Shown: piece after piece, positions 1 to 5,104 of the stretch
Layout: every line of letters starts with the position of its first letter
Numbering within the stretch: the stretch's first letter is position 1
Source of the DNA: an uncultured Clostridia bacterium
GTDB taxonomy: Bacteria > Bacillota > Clostridia > Oscillospirales > Acutalibacteraceae
Direction of reading: 5' to 3'
Assembly (NCBI GenBank): GCA_946626015.1
Contig: CAMOTT010000127.1
Span: 1 to 5,881 of the forward strand
Length of the DNA: 5,881 bases
Translations under genes and position numbers: made by a program
The notes under the pieces: model-generated
What the model was told of the DNA's origin: nothing
Databases searched by the model: none
The model's input: the letters and a program-made list of their open reading frames with translations, nothing else

Positions 1-3
1 TCA

Positions 4-13
4 AAGGCGCCTT
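4..13. repeat. 10-bp perfect palindrome at predicted start site
   Basis: AAGGCGCCTT is its own reverse complement and covers the predicted transcription start of the leftward promoter. It could be an operator half-buried at the window edge, the first arm of a leader hairpin, or chance. The sequence beyond position 1 is needed to tell. Confidence 0.35.
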
Positions 14-16
14 GTT

Positions 17-75
17 ATATTACCACCTTTCTCTCCCTTTGTCAACACCTTTTTTTATCTTTTTTTCACTTTTTT
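17..75 (-). promoter_or_regulatory. Strong sigma-A promoter with phased A-tracts, reading out of the window
   Basis: On the minus strand, TTGACA (40-45) and TAATAT (17-22) are separated by exactly 17 nt, and a TG dinucleotide one base before the -10 makes an extended -10. The predicted start is near position 10, so the driven gene lies beyond the left edge and cannot be identified. Upstream of the -35 are three A-tracts (on the minus strand) at 50-56, 60-66 and 70-75, beginning exactly 10 nt apart. This is the position of an UP element (about -40 to -66), and helical phasing of A-tracts is known to bend DNA. The promoter starts 70 nt beyond the stop of the dehydrogenase. I see no intrinsic terminator between them, so dehydrogenase transcripts could run into the next gene. 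Confidence 0.75.
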
Positions 76-114
76 CTCCTTATTTTACACCGCTCCGGGC
101 GTTTCAAAACTCTG

Positions 115-843
115 TTATATTGTCAGCCCGCCATCAACGGTTATGATCTGGCCCGTAATAAAATCTGCCTTATTGCTTGCAAGGAAATATATGAGCTCAG
201 CAACATCTTCCGGTCTCCCGATCCTGCACAGGGGCGTTTCATCACATATCGCGGCAAGATCCTCCCGGCTGAGGTTTGCATTCATTTTAGTGTCGATCAG
301 CCCCGGTGCAACACAGTTCACGTTTATGCCGGACGGCCCGACCTCTTTTGCGAGGGCTTTTGTAAAACTGATGACCGCCCCCTTGGCAGCGGAATATAGC
401 ACCTCGCAGGAGGCGCCGCGAACACCCCACATGGAAGAAACATTTATTATCTTTCCCCTGTGTTCACGTATCATGCCCTTCAGCGCCCTTCTGCTGCAAA
501 GAGCCGTTCCGCGCATATTTACATCAAAAAGCCGGTTGTATTCAGCCTCATTAAAATCCGTAAAAAGTTTCTGCTGCGCCGCTCCGGCGTTGTTGACCAG
601 CACATCTACAAAGCCAAATTTATTTTCGGCCTCGCTGAACATCCGCTCTACCTGATTCTCGTCCGAAACGTCCGCCCGGCAGACAAGAACATCGGCTCCG
701 CCGCGGATAAGCTCCTCCGCCAGTGCGTTTGACATAGCTTCATTGGTGTTATAATTTATTATTACATTATGGCTATGAGCAGCAAACGTCCTTGCAGCCG
801 CTCCTCCGATCCCCCCGGAAGCTCCGGTGATAAGCACAGTCAT
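115..843 (-). CDS. SDR oxidoreductase, FabG/YmfI-like (candidate EF-P 5-aminopentanone reductase)
   Basis: A complete classical short-chain dehydrogenase of 242 residues, the usual length for FabG-type cytosolic NAD(P)H reductases. The Rossmann nucleotide-binding motif TGASGGIG is at residues 6-13, NNAG at 84-87, structural Asn109, and the catalytic Ser137-Tyr150-Lys154 in a YSAAK motif; PG (180-181) and a C-terminal VDGG follow. All active-site residues are present, so an active enzyme is expected. The stretch SSMWGVRGASCEV before the catalytic Tyr, and AQQKLFTD after NNAG, match my recollection of the YmfI group, which in Bacillus subtilis reduces 5-aminopentanone on elongation factor P to 5-aminopentanol. 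General FabG (3-oxoacyl-ACP reductase) is the alternative, but no fatty-acid synthesis genes are adjacent. The start is fixed by a perfect AAGGAGG (851-857) 7 nt upstream. The gene follows the lipoprotein terminator directly and has no visible promoter of its own. Confidence 0.93.
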   Translation of the reverse strand: MTVLITGASGGIGGAAARTFAAHSHNVIINYNTNEAMSNALAEELIRGGADVLVCRADVSDENQVERMFSEAENKFGFVDVLVNNAGAAQQKLFTDFNEAEYNRLFDVNMRGTALCSRRALKGMIREHRGKIINVSSMWGVRGASCEVLYSAAKGAVISFTKALAKEVGPSGINVNCVAPGLIDTKMNANLSREDLAAICDETPLCRIGRPEDVAELIYFLASNKADFITGQIITVDGGLTI

Positions 844-859
844 ATCGCGCCCTCCTTGT

Positions 860-912
860 AAAAAAAATCAAGCTGTACCAAAGGTTCTGCGTTAAGTAGC
901 CCTTGGTACAGC
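860..912 (-). terminator. Intrinsic terminator of lipoprotein gene, abutting the next gene's RBS
   Basis: Read on the minus strand, the arms 912-901 and 884-872 pair over 12 bp with one bulged base (position 882) around a 16-nt loop, followed by TTGA and then eight T (867-860). This is a standard Rho-independent terminator shape and lies 28 nt past the lipoprotein stop. Only two nucleotides (859-858) separate the T-run from the AAGGAGG ribosome binding site of the downstream dehydrogenase, so the element may act as a partial terminator or attenuator for that gene. Confidence 0.8.
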
Positions 913-939
913 AAAGCTTATTTGTTTATGCCGTGAAAA

Positions 940-2058
940 TCAAAACGCATCGGCATCGATCTTTATCTGGGTAGCATAGGGCTCTGAGAAAATCAGCAAT
1001 TTATTCTTGACGCCCTTGGTAACGGAATTGACTCTGAGCACAGTATTGGTTTTGCCCTCGGCCTCCACATCTATCCTTGAGAACATGGCGTTTTTGTAAT
1101 AATAATGAACTATGCTGCCGTCCTCTGTTTTGAAGCTCTCCCTTACCATTCCGTTGACCGTTTCGCTCTTGATAAGCTCGCCGTCAAGAAGGATGGTGTC
1201 GATCTGCTCGTCAAGCATGGAGTCAACCTCGTCCTGAGGAACCTCCATATAAATGTTGAGCTGGGGGAATACCATATAGAACTTGCCGTTTTTCATTATC
1301 ATGTGTATCTTGAGATTTTTCATGTTCTTGAACAGTGAGGACATATCGAAGCCCGAAACATCAGTCATATCCTTAAGGTCATCCTCATTGACCTCTTCGG
1401 TAAATGCGCTGAGATCCGCTGTGTAGTGATAGGCCTTCCTGTCACCGTCAACGTAGGCGATAAGGGTGGCGTCCTTCATTTCAACGCCCTCGAGACCCTT
1501 GAAGTCAAGCACAACGGCCATTGTGTAGGAATTGCCGCTGATGAGCTTTTTGAGCGCTTTTGTGTAGTCGCCCGCCTTATAACTTGAGCTGCCGCCGAGA
1601 TCGACAGACTGGTTGAACGGGGTCTTGATAGCCTCCTGATCCGCTTTTTCAATAGCGGCCGCGTCGGCAGACGTGGTGGAAGATGCACTCTTGTCGGCAG
1701 ACGTTGCGGAAGAACTGCTTGGATCGTTGGTTTTGTATTTGTCTCTCCAGTTGACTGTTGTCTTTGCTTCGGTTTTATCCGCCTTCGTAACAGCCTCTTT
1801 TACAGCCTTCGTCACGGGAGTACCGTCCTTTTTGGTGACGGTCTCGCCCTGCTTGTCGGTAACGACCTCGGTAACAGGAACTGTCACCACCTGGGTCTCG
1901 ATCTCTCCCGAAGCGTCGGTCACGACTTCGCCGCTGGCATCCGTCACGTTGACGACTTTGGTCTCTGTGACTTCGACAGTTTTTTCAACCTTGATACTGC
2001 AGGCTGAAAGGCCTGCTATCAAAGCGACAATCATAACGAGACTAAAATATTTTTTCAT
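940..2058 (-). CDS. Secreted lipoprotein with VT-repeat linker and LolA-like domain
   Basis: A 372-residue predicted lipoprotein. Residues 1-20 are a lipoprotein signal peptide: basic MKKY, a hydrophobic core and the lipobox LSAC with the lipidated Cys at 20, so the mature protein should be anchored on the outer face of the membrane. Residues 21-95 are rich in Val, Thr, Asp and Glu, with a Val-Thr repeat of mainly 8-residue spacing (starts at 38, 46, 66, 74, 82, 90). A Ser/Thr/Ala/Asp linker covers about 113-133. Residues 145-372 form alternating beta-type segments, including KIHMIMKNGKFYMVFPQLN, of the sort seen in LolA/LppX-like half-barrel lipoproteins that bind lipids or other hydrophobic ligands; this fold is inferred from pattern only. 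The start has AGGAG (2068-2072) 9 nt upstream and a good promoter before it. The ligand and role are unknown. The fold assignment is tentative; the lipoprotein call is firm. Confidence 0.9.
   Translation of the reverse strand: MKKYFSLVMIVALIAGLSACSIKVEKTVEVTETKVVNVTDASGEVVTDASGEIETQVVTVPVTEVVTDKQGETVTKKDGTPVTKAVKEAVTKADKTEAKTTVNWRDKYKTNDPSSSSATSADKSASSTTSADAAAIEKADQEAIKTPFNQSVDLGGSSSYKAGDYTKALKKLISGNSYTMAVVLDFKGLEGVEMKDATLIAYVDGDRKAYHYTADLSAFTEEVNEDDLKDMTDVSGFDMSSLFKNMKNLKIHMIMKNGKFYMVFPQLNIYMEVPQDEVDSMLDEQIDTILLDGELIKSETVNGMVRESFKTEDGSIVHYYYKNAMFSRIDVEAEGKTNTVLRVNSVTKGVKNKLLIFSEPYATQIKIDADAF
1783..1947 (-). repeat. Coding Val-Thr-Asp/Lys repeat in the lipoprotein linker
   Basis: Codons 38-92 of the lipoprotein encode units such as VTDASGEV, VTDKQGET and VTKKDGTP, starting at residues 38, 46, 66, 74, 82 and 90, mostly 8 residues apart. 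The units are similar at protein level but diverged at DNA level. They form an extended, charged spacer between the lipid anchor and the folded domain, presumably to span the peptidoglycan. Confidence 0.6.
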
Positions 2059-2096
2059 TTTAAACTACTCCTAAAAATATTTGTCGGTACACAAAC

Positions 2097-2125
2097 AATA
2101 TAACATAAACCGGGCGTTAAATCAA
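2097..2125 (-). promoter_or_regulatory. Promoter of the lipoprotein gene
   Basis: On the minus strand, TTGATT (2120-2125) and TATATT (2097-2102) are 17 nt apart, with TG one base before the -10 (extended -10). The predicted start is near 2090, giving a leader of about 32 nt that contains the AGGAG site. The promoter sits in the 86-nt gap after the ceramidase-like gene. No terminator hairpin is visible in that gap, so some transcripts may also arrive from upstream. Confidence 0.75.
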
Positions 2126-2144
2126 CCGTGTAAAATATGGCATA

Positions 2145-3584
2145 TCAGCTTGATTTGACCGTTTTCATCATATCGGCGAAGGTATCCGCCAGAGTCTGTG
2201 CAGTTTTGGGTCCGAGGGAGTTGGTCTCCTCATAATGGCGCCTGTCAAGTCTGTCCCTCACGCCGCTTATGTAGGGCTCCTCTGGATTCAGGTAAAAGTC
2301 ATTGGGAGTTACGATGTAACCGATCTCGTCGTTTGAAAGGCCGAAGATCAGGAGCTCATCGTCCCCCGCTATTTCGGTAAGCGGAACGGGGTTGATTTCA
2401 GGGCTCTTGCCCTCCGCAGTCTCCTCGGCTGAAAGATAGCCGCCGTAAACCAGCTCCGGGAAGATCTCGCCGGGGATCAGCAGCATCTGAAAACCGCCGA
2501 TGTTCACATAGGTCATCTCCGTGTGGATGGACATATGGGTGGCGCCCTTGTCCGTTGCCGCAGGACTGGATTTGAAAATACCTATTTTTTCGGCAAGGAG
2601 CAGGACGAAATTGTCCACCTCCGAATAGTATTCCTGACGCAGCAGATTTATAACGGGCTCAAGCTTTCTGTCGTTGTTGATGGATATCGCCGCCTGTCCA
2701 AGCTGCTCGCCGGCAATTTTTGTTGACTTGATATTATCCTCATCCAGCTCCTTGAGGCGGATAAGACCTCCGATAGCACCGACAAAATAGATGCAGTCTG
2801 CTCCGGCCTTGTTTTTGATCTCCTCCCTGACGTAGCAGGGGAAATCCGCGCTTACAAGGGAATTATCTCCAAGCAGGGACTCGGAATGCGAGGCAAAATT
2901 CAGCATCCAGATCTCCCTCCCTCCGTCGTTGGGAACAAATCTGAGACGGGTAAGGATCTTTGAATAAACCTCCGGGAGTCTGGAATCCCTCTGTATCGGG
3001 GGAGCCTCTATGCTGCCAACGTACAAGGAGCCTTCCCGGGCATCCTCATAAGCTCTTTTGACGGCTTTCTTTACGCCGTCGTAGAAGATGCGCATAAACT
3101 TGGGGTCTTTTCCTGTTTTAGGCAGCGGCCCCCAGTAGCCGAGGGTATCTATGCCTGCGTGGTTGTGGGTGCTGCAGATGTTTATGGAACGGCAGCCGGT
3201 CTCCTTGCAGAAATCCGCAAGCTCCGCCTTTATTTTTTTGATATCGTAGCTGGAAACGCCCACATTATCGGAAGAGACGAATACAACGCCTCCCCTGCCG
3301 GAGTTGTCGTCAATCCAAATGGCGCTGGCCGTCATTGGGTCAAGCACACCGGTGGCCGGGTTCCTGATCTTGTAGCCGGCAACGTAATATTTTTTCTTGC
3401 CTATATCATCGGGCATAACGTCCTCGCTGGCAAAGCCCACAGAGAAATACTCGCTGACGGGTTCATCGATTTTGTCATATACTCCCTTGGGCAGCTCAGG
3501 CGCAGGGTTCTTTTTGCTCTTTTTGACCCCGCTTTTCGCGGTCATTTTCTGAGCGGTTCTCGCAGCAACACCTAACAAACTCAT
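2145..3584 (-). CDS. Neutral/alkaline ceramidase-family protein, cytosolic, atypical active site
   Basis: A 479-residue protein with the signatures of the neutral/alkaline non-lysosomal ceramidase family, zinc amidases that cleave the amide bond of ceramides. The family zinc-site motifs are recognisable: STHNHAG (His140 and His142), ASHSES (His233), IPGE (Glu373) and GYIVTP (Tyr423), corresponding to the His/His/Glu/Tyr zinc ligands known from the Pseudomonas enzyme. The segment that normally reads G-D-x-S-P, holding the nucleophilic Ser, appears here as GAIGGLIR (269-276) with no Ser, so ceramide hydrolysis by the known mechanism is doubtful. It is shorter than typical bacterial ceramidases (about 650 residues) and lacks the usual C-terminal immunoglobulin-like domain. 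The N-terminus is basic with no hydrophobic signal core, suggesting a cytosolic protein. The start has GAGGAG (3594-3599) 9 nt upstream. Substrate unknown; family membership is quite sure, activity is not. Confidence 0.85.
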   Translation of the reverse strand: MSLLGVAARTAQKMTAKSGVKKSKKNPAPELPKGVYDKIDEPVSEYFSVGFASEDVMPDDIGKKKYYVAGYKIRNPATGVLDPMTASAIWIDDNSGRGGVVFVSSDNVGVSSYDIKKIKAELADFCKETGCRSINICSTHNHAGIDTLGYWGPLPKTGKDPKFMRIFYDGVKKAVKRAYEDAREGSLYVGSIEAPPIQRDSRLPEVYSKILTRLRFVPNDGGREIWMLNFASHSESLLGDNSLVSADFPCYVREEIKNKAGADCIYFVGAIGGLIRLKELDEDNIKSTKIAGEQLGQAAISINNDRKLEPVINLLRQEYYSEVDNFVLLLAEKIGIFKSSPAATDKGATHMSIHTEMTYVNIGGFQMLLIPGEIFPELVYGGYLSAEETAEGKSPEINPVPLTEIAGDDELLIFGLSNDEIGYIVTPNDFYLNPEEPYISGVRDRLDRRHYEETNSLGPKTAQTLADTFADMMKTVKSS

Positions 3585-3667
3585 GGCTGTTTACTCCTCT
3601 CTGTACAAAAGATATGCCGTTCCGGCTTTCAAGCCCTGTCTCTGCGGCAAATCTCCACGTTGACCTA

Positions 3668-3696
3668 ATTATAACAATAGTATATAAAAATGTAAA
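3668..3696 (-). promoter_or_regulatory. Promoter of the ceramidase-like gene
   Basis: On the minus strand, TTTACA (3691-3696) and a perfect TATAAT (3668-3673) are separated by 17 nt, with TG one base before the -10. The predicted start is about 3661, leaving a leader of roughly 77 nt before the ATG at 3584. This is close to an ideal sigma-A promoter, so strong basal expression is expected unless repressed. It diverges from the transporter promoter, with about 145 nt between predicted starts. Confidence 0.8.
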
Positions 3697-3771
3697 CCTA
3701 ATCTTTAAAAATTAACATTTTGTTTTCAAATTCTACATTGTTTCGTAAAGGATAAAAAATCAAATTAACCC

Positions 3772-3799
3772 TTGACATTTTAAATATGCTGTTTACAAT
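3772..3799 (+). promoter_or_regulatory. Promoter of the transporter-hydrolase unit
   Basis: TTGACA (3772-3777) and TACAAT (3794-3799) are 16 nt apart on the plus strand; the -35 is consensus and the -10 matches 5 of 6 bases. The start would fall near 3806, giving a leader of about 165 nt. Two further TTGACA hexamers at 3823-3828 and 3849-3854 have no acceptable -10 at 16-18 nt, so this one is preferred. Confidence 0.6.
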
Positions 3800-3808
3800 T
3801 AAATTGTA
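3794..3808. promoter_or_regulatory. 7-1-7 palindrome over -10/+1, candidate operator
   Basis: TACAATT, a central A, then AATTGTA form a perfect 15-bp inverted repeat that covers the -10 hexamer and the predicted start of the transporter promoter. A repressor bound here would block RNA polymerase. The 7-1-7 geometry is that of Fur/PerR/Zur-family operators, but the core differs from the usual AAT-N-ATT. The TACA...TGTA ends recall CopY/BlaI sites, which however have much closer half-sites. The regulator is therefore not assigned. AT-rich palindromes of this size can occur by chance; the position is the main argument. Confidence 0.45.
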
Positions 3809-3970
3809 CCAGATATGAGGTTTTGACAAGAAGCATTTGGATTGCGAATTGACAAGCGAACCCGGCAAATCGGCTGTATGACGGTTTTGGAGGATGAGGT
3901 AAAAGGGCTTTAACGGCTGCTTTACAAGCTTTTGGGCAGTTTCTCTTGATTTTTATAGGAGTGATACTTT

Positions 3971-5086
3971 ATGGATAGTACACAGCGTGAAAAAGTTGTA
4001 ATAAAAACAAGCGTTATAGGAATAATCGCAAATATTTTTCTCTCCGCGTTCAAGGCTCTGGTGGGTCTTGCCTCCCATTCCATAGCGGTCATTCTGGATG
4101 CGGTAAACAATTTGTCGGACGCCCTGTCATCGGTTATAACCATAGTGGGCGCCAAGCTTTCCTCAAAAGCGCCGGACAAAAAGCACCCTCTGGGTTACGG
4201 CAGGATAGAATATCTCAGCGCCATGATAGTGGCCGGCATAGTGCTCTACGCCGGCATTACCTCGCTTGTGGAATCAGTAAAGAAGATCATTCATCCCGAG
4301 GCGGCGGAGTACAACACCGCTTCACTGGTGATCATAGCCTCCGCGGTGGTCGTCAAGCTCATCCTCGGCAAATACGTTAAGGCCATGGGCAAAAAGGTGA
4401 AATCCGGTTCGCTGACCGCCTCCGGCTCTGACGCTCTGTTTGACGCCATTCTCTCTGCATCCGTACTTGTGTCTGCGATCATATATATCACGACTGACGT
4501 TTCCCTTGAGGCCTATGTGGGCGTTATTATTTCCTGCTTCATTATCAAGGCAGGCATAGAGATGATGCTTGAAACGCTCAACGAGATCCTGGGCAAGCGC
4601 GAGGATCCCGAGCTCACCGACAAGATAAAGAAGCTTATCTCGGAGGAACCGCCTGTTATGGGCGCCTTTGATCTTATCCTCTACAACTACGGCCCGGACA
4701 GGAATTACGGCTCCGTGCACATTGAACTGCCGGACACACTGACGGTAACCGAGGTGGACGCTTTGACGAGAAAACTTGAAGAAAAGATCTACCTTGAAAC
4801 CGGAGTGATCCTCACAGGCGTCGGCGTATATTCGCACAACACCGGCAGCGATGAAGCCGCGCGTATGCGCGATGATATCAGGCTGAAAGTCCTGAGCCAC
4901 GATTGGGCTTTGCAATTCCACGGATTTTATCTTGACGAAACCAGAAATTCGATCCGTTTTGACGTTGTGCTGAGCTTTGACATCAAGCCGTCGGAAGGGT
5001 TGAAAATACTGTATGAAGAAATGCAGGCGGCTTACCCGGATCACCGGTTTATGATAGTACCGGACGTGGATGTGTCCGTTTCATAA
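3971..5086 (+). CDS. Cation diffusion facilitator, likely Mn-type metal efflux transporter
   Basis: A complete 371-residue CDF-family transporter, which exports divalent metal ions from the cytosol by proton antiport as a dimer. Six hydrophobic segments lie at about 12-33, 36-60, 81-103, 117-137, 150-173 and 180-200. TM2 has the family motif LDAVNNLSDALSS, placing Asn46 and Asp50 at metal site A; TM5 has SDALFD with Asp154 and Asp158. The conserved KHPLGYGRIE loop (71-80) follows TM2. Zinc-specific members normally have a His in this quartet; Asn/Asp/Asp/Asp suggests Mn(II), possibly Fe(II), as inference. After the cytoplasmic CDF domain (about 213-289), a second domain of similar pattern runs from about 296 to 371, making the protein longer than the usual 290-310 residues. 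The ATG has AGGAG (3957-3961) 9 nt upstream. The next gene starts 18 nt after the stop, probably in the same transcript. A palindrome on the promoter may mediate metal-dependent control. Confidence 0.93.
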   Translation: MDSTQREKVVIKTSVIGIIANIFLSAFKALVGLASHSIAVILDAVNNLSDALSSVITIVGAKLSSKAPDKKHPLGYGRIEYLSAMIVAGIVLYAGITSLVESVKKIIHPEAAEYNTASLVIIASAVVVKLILGKYVKAMGKKVKSGSLTASGSDALFDAILSASVLVSAIIYITTDVSLEAYVGVIISCFIIKAGIEMMLETLNEILGKREDPELTDKIKKLISEEPPVMGAFDLILYNYGPDRNYGSVHIELPDTLTVTEVDALTRKLEEKIYLETGVILTGVGVYSHNTGSDEAARMRDDIRLKVLSHDWALQFHGFYLDETRNSIRFDVVLSFDIKPSEGLKILYEEMQAAYPDHRFMIVPDVDVSVS

Positions 5087-5104
5087 AAGGAATGATGTAA
5101 TAAA

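Larger units (their letters stand above)
3585..3970. other. Divergent intergenic control region (386 nt)
   Basis: This gene-free stretch holds the leader and promoter of the leftward ceramidase-like gene (3585-3696), an AT-rich spacer with no recognisable element (3697-3771), the rightward promoter and palindrome (3772-3808), and a leader of about 165 nt before the transporter. The leader contains short competing inverted repeats: AAAAG.CTT at 3901-3910 with AAGCTTTT at 3926-3933, and CTGC 3917-3920 with GCAG 3936-3939. I could not match it to the yybP-ykoY (Mn), NiCo, fluoride or guanidine riboswitches by eye. No RNA gene or convincing small ORF was seen. Confidence 0.6.

Noticed and set aside
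54..80. Minus-strand AAGGAG followed 6 nt later by GTG and a 4-codon frame
   Set aside because: The frame stops after four codons within the A-tracts; a chance product of purine-rich DNA.
91..110. Possible terminator hairpin after the dehydrogenase (GC-rich stretch followed by homopolymer runs)
   Set aside because: Only 3-4 bp stems form, and the following runs are A, not T, on the transcribed strand orientation; not a terminator for the minus-strand gene.
143..732. Two overlapping plus-strand open frames opposite the dehydrogenase
   Set aside because: The minus-strand frame has the full set of SDR motifs; these are shadows.
1673..2074. 133-codon Val/Thr/Ser-rich open frame on the plus strand
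   Set aside because: It is the complement of the repetitive Val-Thr linker and signal peptide of the lipoprotein; no ribosome binding site or independent signature.
2128..2150. ATATG-C-CATAT palindrome after the ceramidase-like gene as a terminator
   Set aside because: A one-base loop cannot form a hairpin and there is no adequate T-run; it may just be AT-rich palindromic DNA.
3819..3913. Two short plus-strand frames in the transporter leader (ending at 3881 and running 3878-3913) that overlap by ATGA
   Set aside because: The first has no ATG and neither has a ribosome binding site; the second encodes only 11 residues. They could be leader peptides or a gene remnant but the evidence is too thin.
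3806..3970. Known riboswitch (yybP-ykoY, NiCo, fluoride, guanidine) in the transporter leader
   Set aside because: Some short words such as GGAGGATGAGG look suggestive, but the required conserved cores and long stems are not present by eye.
4322..5044. 240-codon open frame on the minus strand opposite the transporter
   Set aside because: It is fully antisense to a clearly recognised CDF protein, has no family motif, and its composition is what a mirrored coding frame gives.
5092..5100. ATGATGTAA just after the transporter stop
   Set aside because: Two Met codons and a stop with the AAGGA too close; not a gene, and no evidence it regulates the next start.
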